Positions 5,373 through 13,967 of a stretch of DNA of 24,062 bases are shown in pieces. Location of the stretch: positions 1 to 24,062 of the forward strand of contig JAPPKD010000142.1 of assembly GCA_028820215.1 (NCBI GenBank). Direction: 5' to 3'. Within the stretch, counting starts at the first letter, position 1. The number at the start of each line of letters is the position of its first letter. This DNA is from Spirochaetaceae bacterium. GTDB lineage: Bacteria > Spirochaetota > Spirochaetia > SZUA-6 > Bin103. A program made the translations under genes and the position numbers. The notes below the pieces were generated by a model. The model was not told the origin of the DNA. It worked only from the letters and a program-made list of their open reading frames with translations, and made no database searches.

Positions 5373-8030
5373 TCACGGTGCCGGTGCGAGTTCGATCCGG
5401 TGCGCGCCGCCGGTCATCCGCAGGGTGACCGAGTCCGGCAACAGCTCAACGCCCTCCGCCGTTGCGGCATCCGCGGAGATGGCGGTCGTGCTCCCGTCGA
5501 GGGTCAGCCGCAGGTCCGTGGCGGCGTCGCGGGGGAGCACGACCTCGGTCTCGAGCCCGTCGGGAAGGTCGACCTGCACCGTCAGGGCTGCGTCCCGCCG
5601 CTGCCAGCGCACGCCGATCGGCCCGCGCGCCGACGGCAGCACGCCGCGCGCCCAGCGCAGGTCGGCGACCGCAGGCGGGGCGATCCGGCAGCGGGCGAAG
5701 CCGGGGGCGGCCGGCAGGATGCCCAGGACGTGTCGGGACAGCGTCCAGGCCGGGGGTACGGACGAGGAGTGCACGAGGCCGGTCAGCTCGCCCGAGTAGG
5801 GGCTGGGCGAGGCGAACTGCGGCTCGGTCGTGAAGCGCGACTCCGCGCGCGCCATGGCGCCGCGCTCGCGCACGAACATGCTCCAGCTCTCCCACATGGT
5901 CGGCGCGTCGGTGGCGGCCATCATCGGCGCGTAGCGCTCGCGCATGATGCGCACCGCCAGGTCGGTGCGGCCGGCTGCCGCCAGGCCCTCCAGCACGACG
6001 AACAGGATGAGCGGCGTGGGGCGGAGCAGGTCGTCCGGGGGCTCCTCCAGGTTCGCGACGATACGCGCGGTCTGCCGTTCGTCGGCGATGCCTGCGACCA
6101 GCGCCATGCCGTTGGAGAGCTCGGAGACCGTCCGCGAGCGCTCGCCCTGGTAGACGCTGTCCACGAACAGGCCGCGCCGGTCGTCCCAGTGGCTGGCGCG
6201 CAGGTGCTCCCGCAGGCGGCCGGCCTGCGCCCGCCACGAGGCCGCCTCGTGCAGCTTGTCAAGCGACTCGGCCAGGTCGCCCAGGACGGCGAGGAAGCGC
6301 GCGTACAGCACGTTGAGCGTGAAGCTGGCGCCGCGCATGTCGTGCGGCATCCAGTCGATGAAGGTTTCCTTGGGGAGCTGGTAGAGCACGAAGTCGGCGC
6401 CGCGCTGCCGCTCGAACCAGCCGGCGGCGCGCGCCAGGCACGGATAGAGCTCGGCGGCCAGGCGGCGCTTCGATTCCGCGCCGCCCAGGTAGCGCTGGTG
6501 GTCGCCGGCGATGATCGTGAAGTAGAGGGTCTCGGTGGGGTAGTTCTTGGGATCGTCGAACACCGTGGCGGTGAACGGGTCGGCGGTCTGCTCGCCGCGG
6601 TAGCGGCCCTCGGTGCCGGGGTACCAGGCACGCAGCAGGCCGTCGCCGAGCTGGCCGCGTGCGGTCAGCCGCAGGTGCCAGTCGGTGAGCGCCACGTCGC
6701 CGTAGGCCGCCCACACCGCGTACAGGCCAAGGGCGCCCGCGCCGGGCCAGAAGCGGCGCTCGCGCGCGGCGTCGCAGACCAGCCCGTCCTCCATGTGCAG
6801 GTCGACGGTGTCGATCGACGCCTGCCAGACCGCGTTGAGCACCGGGTCGGAGCAGGCGAAGCTGCCGGTGCGCTCGGCGGGGTAACGGTAGGCGCGCACG
6901 CCGGCCGTGTGCAGCCGGACCGGCTCGTCGGCGCCGCGCACCACCACCTGCAGGTAGCGGAACTGCTTGTACTCGAAGGTCTGCCAGACCTGGGAGCCTG
7001 AGCGCATCAGGTAGCGGTCGCCGTAGCGGACCTGGTTGGCCAGCGGCATGATGCGCCCGGCCACCAGCACCGGGCCGTAGGTCATCTCGACCACGGCGCC
7101 GGCCGGCCCTTCCAGGTGCAGGCGCGGAAAGCCGAACACCTGCCGGCCGAAGTCGAAGATCAGGTACGGCGAGCGCACCCCCTGCCGCGGGTCGTCGCCG
7201 GGCCGGTAGGAGCAGCGCTGCAGCACGGTCGGCTCGCCTTCCGGTGACAGCGCGTTGCCGGCGCGGTCGATGCGGGCGTGCTGCAGCCGCAGGTGCGGCT
7301 CCACCGCCATCCGCTCCGGCACCTGCACGTCGGCAGCCATGCGCGACAGCTCGATGATCTCGCCCTGCTCAACTACGCGGGCGGGGTACTGGTCGATCTC
7401 CTGCAGCATCGGCGTCTGCCGCGGCTCCAGGTACGCCCACGACGCCATCTGCTCGGCGATCACGGTCGCCGGCTCCCAGGCGGCGTCGTCGAAGCCGGCC
7501 GCATGCCAGTCGGGCGGGTCGAGCCGCGCGTCGTAGACCTCGGTCACGCCGATGGTGACGCTGACCAGCCCCACGTCGCGCCGCCAGCCCTCGGCCGGCC
7601 GCACTCGCCACGCGTCGTCGGTACCGATGACGGTGCGTGTGCCGTCGGCGTCGTCGGCGTCGAGCTGGACGAACAAGCCGGCGCGGGCGTCGCGCGAGTA
7701 GTTGTTCTGGCAGCCGTAGTGGTAGGCCAGCACCGCGATCGCGTTGTGTCCGGGCTTCAGAGCCGCGGTCACGTCGTAGCTGTCGTAGGACTTCCAGCGC
7801 GGGTCGCTGCGCGCCGGGCCGCGGCCCAGGTAGGTGCCGTTGACGTAGAGGACGTAGCGGTCCTCGGCGGTAATAGCCAGCCGGGCGCGGTGCGGCGCGG
7901 CCTGGAGATCGAACGCACGGCGGGCCATCAGGAAGCGGTGGAACGGGTGGCGCTCGTCGCCGTGCCAGACGAAGCGCCCGGTCCAGTGGCCGGGGTAGCC
8001 GCCGCCGGCGGCGATCGGGTCAGCGGCCAT
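5373..8030 (-). CDS. Alpha-L-rhamnosidase-like glycoside hydrolase (GH78 type)
   Basis: An 885-residue protein with the GH78 plan. An N-terminal beta-sandwich (about 1-220) contains YVLYVNGTYLGRGPARSDPR at 59-78, typical of rhamnosidase N-terminal carbohydrate-binding domains. A second beta domain follows, then an (alpha/alpha)6 barrel from about 400 to 780. In the barrel, VCDAARERRFWPGA near 417-430 takes the place of the family's CPQRDERLGWTGD segment that holds the general acid. IDWMPHDMRG lies near 555, and TMWESW near 711 corresponds to the region of the second catalytic Glu. A C-terminal beta-sandwich ends the protein. No signal peptide is visible, so it probably acts in the cytoplasm on imported oligosaccharides or glycosides. 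ATG at 8030 has a good GGGAGG seven bases upstream and overlaps the P450 gene by 11 bases, indicating one transcript. The motif around the general acid is divergent, so strict L-rhamnose specificity is inferred, not shown. Confidence 0.82.
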   Translation of the reverse strand: MAADPIAAGGGYPGHWTGRFVWHGDERHPFHRFLMARRAFDLQAAPHRARLAITAEDRYVLYVNGTYLGRGPARSDPRWKSYDSYDVTAALKPGHNAIAVLAYHYGCQNNYSRDARAGLFVQLDADDADGTRTVIGTDDAWRVRPAEGWRRDVGLVSVTIGVTEVYDARLDPPDWHAAGFDDAAWEPATVIAEQMASWAYLEPRQTPMLQEIDQYPARVVEQGEIIELSRMAADVQVPERMAVEPHLRLQHARIDRAGNALSPEGEPTVLQRCSYRPGDDPRQGVRSPYLIFDFGRQVFGFPRLHLEGPAGAVVEMTYGPVLVAGRIMPLANQVRYGDRYLMRSGSQVWQTFEYKQFRYLQVVVRGADEPVRLHTAGVRAYRYPAERTGSFACSDPVLNAVWQASIDTVDLHMEDGLVCDAARERRFWPGAGALGLYAVWAAYGDVALTDWHLRLTARGQLGDGLLRAWYPGTEGRYRGEQTADPFTATVFDDPKNYPTETLYFTIIAGDHQRYLGGAESKRRLAAELYPCLARAAGWFERQRGADFVLYQLPKETFIDWMPHDMRGASFTLNVLYARFLAVLGDLAESLDKLHEAASWRAQAGRLREHLRASHWDDRRGLFVDSVYQGERSRTVSELSNGMALVAGIADERQTARIVANLEEPPDDLLRPTPLILFVVLEGLAAAGRTDLAVRIMRERYAPMMAATDAPTMWESWSMFVRERGAMARAESRFTTEPQFASPSPYSGELTGLVHSSSVPPAWTLSRHVLGILPAAPGFARCRIAPPAVADLRWARGVLPSARGPIGVRWQRRDAALTVQVDLPDGLETEVVLPRDAATDLRLTLDGSTTAISADAATAEGVELLPDSVTLRMTGGAHRIELAPAP

Positions 8031-9363
8031 CGGGACCTCCCGCGCGGCGCGGCTCCAGGTCGACCGTCAGTGAACGGAGCACGGGCCGCAGCATGCCCGG
8101 ATGGTAGCGCGGCGCATCGGCGGGCCGAAGCGCGGGCCGGCGGGCGAGGAGCGCGGGCAAGGCGACGGCCGTCTCCATGCGCGCCAGCGCGGCGCCGATG
8201 CAGAAGTGCACGCCGTGGCCGAAGGCGACGTGGCGGAGCTCGGAGACGGGGCGGCGGACGTCGAACCACTCCGGGTCGGCGAACACCTCCGGGTCGCGGT
8301 TGGCCGAGGCGAGCACCAGGTGCACGAGCTGGCCGCGGCGCAGGCGCGCGCCGTGGACCTCCAGGTCCGCGGTGACCACGCGGCGCACGGCCGGCACCGA
8401 CCCGACCCAGCGCAGGATCTCCTCGACTGCGCCCGGCAGGAGCGCCGGTTCGTCGCGCAGCAACGCCATCTGCTCCGGATGGCGGAGCAGGGTGAACAGT
8501 CCGTTGGCGATCAGGTTGGCGGTGGTCTCGTGGCCGGCCTGGAACAGGATGGCGCAGGTGGCCAGCAGCTCCTCCTCGCCCAGGAAGTCGCCCGACTCGT
8601 CGGCGTCCGCCAGCGCGGTGAGCAGGTCGTCGCGCGGGGCGGCGCGCCGCTCGGCCAGCAGCGCCCGGAAGCGGTCGTAGACGGCCAGGGTGGTCGACTG
8701 AACGCGCAGCGCGTTGTCGGCGCTCAGGTGGCCGTTGCCGTCGAAGTAGGCGCGCAGCGCCTGCGCGTAGTCCCGGAACAGCGGGTAGGCATCGGGGCCG
8801 GCCGACGGCGGCACGCCGAGCAGCTCCGCGATCACCCGCATCGACAGCGGGTAGGCCAGCTCGCCGACGACCTCCAGCCGGCCGGAGCGGTCCGCTCCAG
8901 CCAGCAGCGCGGCAACGATGCGCTCAACGCTCGGCCGCAGGCCGGCGACGATGCGCGGGGTGAAGGCGCGCTGCACCAGCCGGCGCAGGCGCGTGTGGTC
9001 GGGCGGATCGCTGTTCAGCAGGCCGCCCGCCGCGAAGATGCGGCGCAGCGTGCGCAGTCGCTCCTGCGCGGCGGCCGGCAGCCGCTCCAGCAGCGGCGTC
9101 TGGCGCCCCGCGCTGGAGTAGCGGTCCGGGGCGTGCAGCATCGCCATCACGTCGGCGTGCCGGGTGACGATCCAGCCCCGCCACGGTTCGCACCAGTAGA
9201 CAGGGTGCTCGGCGCGCAGGCGCGCGTACGCCGGGTACGGGTCGGCGTAGAAGGCATCCGACGTCAGGTGGCGATCCAACGCCGGATCTGGCACGCTGGC
9301 CACGGTGGGCAGGGTAGCATCCGGCCCGCCGAAGGAGTCCTCCATGCTCAGAGCAGCGTTCAT
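8020..9363 (-). CDS. Cytochrome P450, bacterial soluble type
   Basis: A class-I bacterial P450 of 447 residues (numbering from 9363). The I-helix oxygen-binding motif is AGHETT (276-281), the K-helix ExxR is Glu315-Arg318, and the haem-binding loop FGHGVHFCIG places the thiolate at Cys388. There is no membrane anchor. Such enzymes need a ferredoxin and a reductase, neither of which is encoded in this window. Start choice is uncertain: the ATGs at 9363 and 9345 lack a Shine-Dalgarno and overlap the start of the divergent oxidoreductase gene, while the GTG at 9303 would avoid this. It is the first gene of the run leading into the rhamnosidase. In a glycosidase setting it may hydroxylate an aglycone or remove an O-methyl group from a sugar, as the P450s of porphyran degraders do; that is inference. 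Confidence 0.93.
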   Translation of the reverse strand: MNAALSMEDSFGGPDATLPTVASVPDPALDRHLTSDAFYADPYPAYARLRAEHPVYWCEPWRGWIVTRHADVMAMLHAPDRYSSAGRQTPLLERLPAAAQERLRTLRRIFAAGGLLNSDPPDHTRLRRLVQRAFTPRIVAGLRPSVERIVAALLAGADRSGRLEVVGELAYPLSMRVIAELLGVPPSAGPDAYPLFRDYAQALRAYFDGNGHLSADNALRVQSTTLAVYDRFRALLAERRAAPRDDLLTALADADESGDFLGEEELLATCAILFQAGHETTANLIANGLFTLLRHPEQMALLRDEPALLPGAVEEILRWVGSVPAVRRVVTADLEVHGARLRRGQLVHLVLASANRDPEVFADPEWFDVRRPVSELRHVAFGHGVHFCIGAALARMETAVALPALLARRPALRPADAPRYHPGMLRPVLRSLTVDLEPRRAGGPDGR

Positions 9364-10300
9364 CGGCGCCGGCGGCAGGGCGCGATCGGCCCACTATCCC
9401 ACCGTGACCACGGTGGCGGACGTCCGCGTCGAGGCGGTGTGCGAGCTCGACGCGGCGCTCATGGCGCAGGTGGTCGGGCAGTACGACATACCACGGACGT
9501 TCGGCGACTACCGGCAGATGCTCGACGCGATCGACCTCGACCTGGTCTACGTGATCATGGGCGAGGAGCTGATGGCCCGGATCGCGATCGACTGCATGAA
9601 CGCCGGCAAGCACGTGTTCATCGAGAAGCCGGCCGGCGCGAACCCGGAGGAGTCGCGCGCGCTGCTTCTGGCGGCTGAGGAGAACGGCGTGACGTGCGCG
9701 GTCGGCTACCAGCGCCGCTTCGCCGCGGTCAGCGTGGAGTCGATGCGCCTGGTCCACGAGCACGGAGGGCCGACCCTGGCGGTCGGCGAGTTTCACAAGT
9801 GTCTGCTCGGCCGTTCCAAGCCGCCGCGCACGACCATGTGGCAGGACGTCTGCCACGCGGTCGACCTGGTCCGCCACATGGCCGGCAGCGAGGTGGCCGA
9901 GGTCACGGCGTTCCAGGACGCGCGCGGCACGGAGTGGACCAACGACTACACCTCGCTCATGCGCTTCGAGAACGGCACGACCGGCGTGGTGCTTGCCCAC
10001 CGATCGTCCGGTGGCCGCACGCTCAAGGGGGAGCTGCACGGCCTGGGCGTGGGCTGCTCGTTCACGATTCCCGACCACCTCGAGGTGCTGGAGGACGACC
10101 GCGAGCCGCGCACCGAGCACGGCGCCGACCTGGCGGGGGTACCGGCGGACGACTCCCGCGCCTACGACGGCACGCTGGAGATGCACCGCCACGTGGCCGC
10201 TTCGATCCGCGACGGCTCCACGCCGATCAACGACATCCGCGACGTCGTGCACACCTCCGACCTGGTGGCGCGCCTGGAAGGCGACTCGGCCTTCGAATAG
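9344..10300 (+). CDS. Gfo/Idh/MocA-family NAD(P)-dependent oxidoreductase
   Basis: A 318-residue dehydrogenase. The Rossmann fold opens with AAFIGAGGRA (residues 4-13), and the family's EKPAG motif is at 94-98, with Lys95 as the catalytic lysine. The active-site segment DVCHAVDLVRHMAG supplies His171 and Asp174. The C-terminal half is the usual beta-sheet substrate domain. Members oxidise or reduce sugars, sugar acids and cyclitols. ATG at 9344 is well supported by GAAGGAG at 9331-9337; the upstream in-frame codon at 9305 is less likely. The gene is divergent from the P450 gene, with the 5' ends overlapping or nearly so, and the transporter operon begins 27 bases downstream. It probably acts on a sugar brought in by that transporter. 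The substrate cannot be read from the sequence. Confidence 0.92.
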   Translation: MLRAAFIGAGGRARSAHYPTVTTVADVRVEAVCELDAALMAQVVGQYDIPRTFGDYRQMLDAIDLDLVYVIMGEELMARIAIDCMNAGKHVFIEKPAGANPEESRALLLAAEENGVTCAVGYQRRFAAVSVESMRLVHEHGGPTLAVGEFHKCLLGRSKPPRTTMWQDVCHAVDLVRHMAGSEVAEVTAFQDARGTEWTNDYTSLMRFENGTTGVVLAHRSSGGRTLKGELHGLGVGCSFTIPDHLEVLEDDREPRTEHGADLAGVPADDSRAYDGTLEMHRHVAASIRDGSTPINDIRDVVHTSDLVARLEGDSAFE

Positions 10301-10327
10301 GCCGGCCCGGCACCGACGAAGGGATCC

Positions 10328-11383
10328 GTGCAGTCACCCGGCGGGAGCCCGCACCCGCACGCAAAGCCCGAGGAGAGCATTCTCTCCCTGCGCGATGCCC
10401 ATCAGTACTTCCCGAGCGGCCGTCGCCAGTTCGTGCGCGCCGTGGACGGCGTCGACCTGGACCTCCGCGACGGACAGTCGCTGGGACTGGTCGGCGAATC
10501 GGGCAGCGGCAAGACCACCATCGGACGCATGATCGCGCGGCTGCTGGAGCCCACCGGCGGCGCCATCACCTTCGCCGGGCAGGACGTCACCCACCTGCGT
10601 GGGCGTGCGCTGCGCCGCTACATGCCGAACGTGCAGGTCGTGTTCCAGGACCCGCACACCTCGCTCAATCCGCGGCTGCCGATCGGCCGCATCATCGCCG
10701 AGCCGCTGCGCATCAACCGCGCGGGCAGCCGCCGCCACATCCAGCGCCGCGTGCACGAGCTGCTCGACACCGTCGGCCTGTCGGCGCGCGACGCCGGCCG
10801 CATGCCGTCCGACTTCTCCGGGGGGCAGCGGCAGCGCATCGCCATCTGCCGCGCCATCGCGCTCAACCCCCGCATCGTGGTGTGCGACGAGGCGGTGTCC
10901 GCCCTCGACGTCTCCATCCAGGCCAAGATCCTCAACCTGCTCAACGACCTGCAGCGGCAGTTCGCGCTCACCTACCTGTTCATCTCGCACGACCTGAGCG
11001 TGGTGCGGCTGGTCTCCGACCGGATCGCGGTGATGTACCTGGGAAAGCTGGTGGAGACCGCTCCCGCCGACGCGCTGTTCGCGGAGCCGCTGCATCCCTA
11101 TACGGAGGCGCTGCTGGCGTCGGTGCCCGATCCCTACGACCGCAAGGGATTCGCCGTATTGCCGGGGGAGATCCCGAGCAACATCACGCCGCCGCGCGGC
11201 TGTCGCTTCCACACCCGTTGTCCGCGTAAGATGGAGGTCTGCGAGCGCCGCTCGCCGGCGCTGCAGGAAGTAGCGGACGGGAGATCGGTCGCCTGCTTTC
11301 TCCACCATGAGGAGGAAGAGCAGCCGGCCTCGAACCCGCACGGCCCGGGGGGCCGAACGACAACACGGGGGAGGAACCCATGA
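10328..11383 (+). CDS. Oligopeptide/dipeptide-type ABC transporter ATPase (OppF/DppF type)
   Basis: A 351-residue cytoplasmic ATPase. It has Walker A GESGSGKT (56-63), Q-loop Gln107 in VFQDP, an ABC signature FSGGQRQR (163-170), Walker B ending CDE (Asp187-Glu188) and the switch His221 in ISHD. The C-terminal extension carries GCRFHTRCP and further cysteines, the OppF/DppF region that in some relatives binds an iron-sulfur cluster. The start is GTG at 10328 with AAGGGAT upstream. An acidic, Pro/Gly-rich tail of about 40 residues after the cysteine region is longer than usual and may just be read-through of the linker. The stop overlaps the binding-protein ATG as ATGA, so translation is coupled. 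It pairs with the ATPase at 14845 to power the same importer. Confidence 0.94.
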   Translation: MQSPGGSPHPHAKPEESILSLRDAHQYFPSGRRQFVRAVDGVDLDLRDGQSLGLVGESGSGKTTIGRMIARLLEPTGGAITFAGQDVTHLRGRALRRYMPNVQVVFQDPHTSLNPRLPIGRIIAEPLRINRAGSRRHIQRRVHELLDTVGLSARDAGRMPSDFSGGQRQRIAICRAIALNPRIVVCDEAVSALDVSIQAKILNLLNDLQRQFALTYLFISHDLSVVRLVSDRIAVMYLGKLVETAPADALFAEPLHPYTEALLASVPDPYDRKGFAVLPGEIPSNITPPRGCRFHTRCPRKMEVCERRSPALQEVADGRSVACFLHHEEEEQPASNPHGPGGRTTTRGRNP

Positions 11384-12924
11384 AGACCAAGACACGGCTC
11401 GGCGCCATCGCGTCGGCCCTGCTGCTGCTCGGCGCGATCACGGCGTTCGCCGACGGCACGACTCTCAGGATCGGCCAGGTCGGCGACATCCGCAGCCTGG
11501 AACCGTACCGCAACGCGACGCCCAACTACCTGTTCATCGAGAACCTCTACGACCAGCTCCTGTTCAATCCGCGCAACGGCGGGTTCGAGGGCGAGGCGGC
11601 GGTGTCGTGGGAGATCTCGTCCGACTTCACCACCGCCACCGTCACGCTGCGCGAGGGCATGGTCAGCCACGACGGCACGCCGGCCGACGCGCACATGCTC
11701 AAGTGGGACATCGAAGAGCGGCGCAAGGGCTGGGGCCGTTCCGACATGCCCGTGTTCGGCGGCGTCGACGCGACCGTCAACGTCATCGACGACCTGACCG
11801 CCGAGATCACGCTCAGCAAGCCGTTCGCGAACATGGAGACCAAGCTGTCGCTGTTCATGCTCACCGATCCCGACATGTACATGCGCGACGACGGCGCCGT
11901 GGCCGAGTTCAACCAGGAGGACAAGGTGATCGGCTCCGGTCCCTTCAAGCTGGTGGAATACGAGCCCGGCTCGCACATGCACTGGGAGAAGTTCGCCGAC
12001 CACTGGGACGCGGACTCGGTCGCGCTCGAGCGCGTGGAGATCACCTACTTCGGCGACGCCGCCGCCATGGTCGCGGCGCTGGAAGCGGGCGAGATCGACC
12101 TGGCCTACCGGCCGCCCTACGCGGACGCGGTGCGCTTCCTTGACGACTCCGACTACACCGTGTGGATCCCGGAGACCGTGGGTCTGGCCTCCATCCTGAT
12201 GGTCAACCCGAACGCGCCGGGGCTGGAGGACAAGCGCGTGCGCCAGGCGATCAGTTGGGCGATCAACCGCGAGGCGGTCTCCGGCGCCATCTTCGAGGGG
12301 CTGGGCATGCCCACCGCCTCACCGGCGGTCCCGGCGAGCTTCGCCTACACGCCGGAGCTTGACGCCATTCCGCCGCAGGGTGACGCCGACAAGGCGCGCG
12401 AGCTGCTGGCCGCGGCCGGCAACCCGGAGGTGAGCGTGAAGTTCACCTATCCGTCGAACGACACCTCCGCCGAGCTGATCGCGCAGGTGGTGCAGGCCAA
12501 CCTCAAGGACGTGGGCATCACGCTGGAGCTGGACCCGCAGGAGCGCAACATCTACATCCAGATGCGCACCAGCCAGACCTTCCAGATGATGGCCTCGGTC
12601 ATGGCCGGCAGCAACGGCCATCCGGCCGACCTGACCGACAGCTTCGTGTTCCATCCGGTCAACCACGGCTTCTTCAACGATCCCGAAGAGACGGTCATCC
12701 CCGAGTACCAGAGCTACGTCGACAACTTCAACAAGGGCATGGCCGCCACGACCGACGCGGAGTCGGTTGAGGCGTGGTCGAACGCGCTGCTGGCGATCAA
12801 CGACGGCGCCTGGGTGCTGTTCCTGAGCTCACAGCCCTACATCAGTGTGAGCACGTCTGCGCTCAAGGGGCTGACCTGGACCCAGCACGACAAGCCGGTG
12901 TTCAAGTACGTCCACTTCGAGTAG
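11380..12924 (+). CDS. ABC transporter substrate-binding protein, family 5
   Basis: A 514-residue periplasmic binding protein of the dipeptide/oligopeptide (SBP_bac_5) family. The signal peptide is clear: a basic start MKTKTR, a hydrophobic core of Ala and Leu, and an AFA cleavage site at about residue 24. There is no lipobox Cys, so the protein should be free in a periplasm. Family landmarks include LEPYRNATPNYLFIENLYDQ near 35-55 and the strand SHDGTPADAHMLKWDIEERR near 95-115, followed by VIGSGPFKLVEYEPG near 187-201. Family 5 proteins bind peptides, but many bind oligosaccharides or glycosides, and the surrounding glycosidases make either ligand plausible. ATG at 11380 follows GGGGGAGG and overlaps the preceding stop. 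A strong hairpin 29 bases after its stop separates it from the permeases. Confidence 0.95.
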   Translation: MKTKTRLGAIASALLLLGAITAFADGTTLRIGQVGDIRSLEPYRNATPNYLFIENLYDQLLFNPRNGGFEGEAAVSWEISSDFTTATVTLREGMVSHDGTPADAHMLKWDIEERRKGWGRSDMPVFGGVDATVNVIDDLTAEITLSKPFANMETKLSLFMLTDPDMYMRDDGAVAEFNQEDKVIGSGPFKLVEYEPGSHMHWEKFADHWDADSVALERVEITYFGDAAAMVAALEAGEIDLAYRPPYADAVRFLDDSDYTVWIPETVGLASILMVNPNAPGLEDKRVRQAISWAINREAVSGAIFEGLGMPTASPAVPASFAYTPELDAIPPQGDADKARELLAAAGNPEVSVKFTYPSNDTSAELIAQVVQANLKDVGITLELDPQERNIYIQMRTSQTFQMMASVMAGSNGHPADLTDSFVFHPVNHGFFNDPEETVIPEYQSYVDNFNKGMAATTDAESVEAWSNALLAINDGAWVLFLSSQPYISVSTSALKGLTWTQHDKPVFKYVHFE

Positions 12925-12953
12925 TTCTCACATAGGTCGAGCTTGAATCATGC

Positions 12954-12985
12954 GAGCCGGTGCCGCCCCGGAGCGGCACCGGCTC
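12954..12985 (+). terminator. Perfect hairpin between binding-protein and permease genes
   Basis: GAGCCGGTGCCGC and GCGGCACCGGCTC form a 13-bp perfect stem around a six-base loop. The following bases are CTTCGCCCC, not a T-run, so it is a weak or Rho-dependent terminator or an mRNA-stabilising element. This position suits higher output of the binding protein than of the permeases. Confidence 0.7.
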
Positions 12986-13010
12986 CTTCGCCCCATAAGC
13001 CGCTGAACCC

Positions 13011-13967
13011 ATGAGGTCGTACGTCGTCCGCCGCCTGCTCGGCGTGATTCCGGCGCTGTTCATTGGCTCCATCCTCATCTTCCTCATCATCCACCTCATC
13101 CCGGGCGACCCCGCGGTGCTGCTGGTGCCGATGTCGCCGCCGCCGACGCAGGAGCTGATCGCGGAGGTGCGCGCCGCCTACGGGTTCGACAAGCCGCTCT
13201 ACGAGCAGTACCTGATCTGGCTGGGCAAGCTGCTGCGCGGCGACCTGGGCGACTCGCTCAGCAAGCCGGCCTGGACGGTGGCCGAGCTGATCACCAAGAA
13301 GATCGGCGTCACCCTGCACGTGACCGCCGGCGCCTTCCTGGTGTCGGTGCTGATCGCGCTGCCGCTCGGGATCAGGATGGGCCTGTATCCCGACGGCTTC
13401 CTGGCGCGGCGGGTGCTGCCGGTCTACACCGGCATCGGCTTCGCCATCCCGCCGTTCTGGCTCGGCATCCTGCTGATCCTGTTCTTCAGCGTGTTCCTGG
13501 GCATCCTGCCGACCTCGGGCTTCCGCAGTATCACCGAGGACCCGATCCAGTCGATCCGCTTCCTGATCATGCCGTCGCTGGCCGGCGGCATCTCCGGCGC
13601 GGTGGTGTACACGAACTTCATCAGTGCCTCGGTGAGCGAGATCGCGAAGAAGGAGTTCATCCTGGCGGCGATCGCCAAGGGGCTGCCGAGGCGCCGGGTC
13701 GTGTACCGGCACATCCTCAAGAACGCGCTGATCCCGGTCGTGACCGTGGCCGCCCTGCAACTTGGTACGACCGTGGGCGGCGCGGTGGTGACCGAGAGCG
13801 TGTTCGGCATTCCGGGCATCGGCCGGCTGCTGGTGGACGCCATCACCGCCCGCGACTACGCGGTGGTGCAGGCCGACTTCATGGTGCTGATCTGCGCGGT
13901 GATGCTGGCCAACCTGCTGGCCGACCTGTTGTACGGCTGGCTGGACCCGCGGATCAGGCTGGACTGA
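13011..13967 (+). CDS. ABC transporter permease (DppB/OppB type)
   Basis: A 318-residue inner-membrane permease with six hydrophobic segments: about 9-29, 97-120, 137-160, 175-195, 235-258 and 280-303. The N-terminal IPGDPA (about 31-36), the YGFDKPLYEQYLIWLGKLLRG stretch near 63-82 and the GDLGDSL that follows are hallmarks of the OppB/DppB subfamily. The cytoplasmic coupling loop (KEFILAAIAKG...HILKNALIP, about 217-244) docks the ATPases. ATG at 13011 has no good Shine-Dalgarno, and the hairpin at 12954-12985 ends 25 bases upstream, so initiation may depend on processing or be kept low. Its TGA overlaps the next start by one base. It forms the channel with the following permease. Confidence 0.94.
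   Translation: MRSYVVRRLLGVIPALFIGSILIFLIIHLIPGDPAVLLVPMSPPPTQELIAEVRAAYGFDKPLYEQYLIWLGKLLRGDLGDSLSKPAWTVAELITKKIGVTLHVTAGAFLVSVLIALPLGIRMGLYPDGFLARRVLPVYTGIGFAIPPFWLGILLILFFSVFLGILPTSGFRSITEDPIQSIRFLIMPSLAGGISGAVVYTNFISASVSEIAKKEFILAAIAKGLPRRRVVYRHILKNALIPVVTVAALQLGTTVGGAVVTESVFGIPGIGRLLVDAITARDYAVVQADFMVLICAVMLANLLADLLYGWLDPRIRLD

Noticed and set aside
5298..7001. Long plus-strand open frame opposite the rhamnosidase
   Set aside because: It is antisense to a well-supported gene, has low-complexity Arg/Ala/Gly/Val composition and no family pattern; long antisense frames are expected at high GC.
8101..9678. Plus-strand open frame opposite the P450 gene
   Set aside because: A shadow of the P450 gene; its tail overlaps the oxidoreductase gene in another frame.
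8924..10252. Minus-strand frame of 442 codons opposite the oxidoreductase gene
   Set aside because: Its C-terminal part is a shifted reading of the P450 gene and the rest is antisense to the oxidoreductase gene.
9694..11229. Plus-strand frame across the oxidoreductase and ATPase genes
   Set aside because: It runs through two clear genes out of frame, with Arg/Pro-rich shadow composition.
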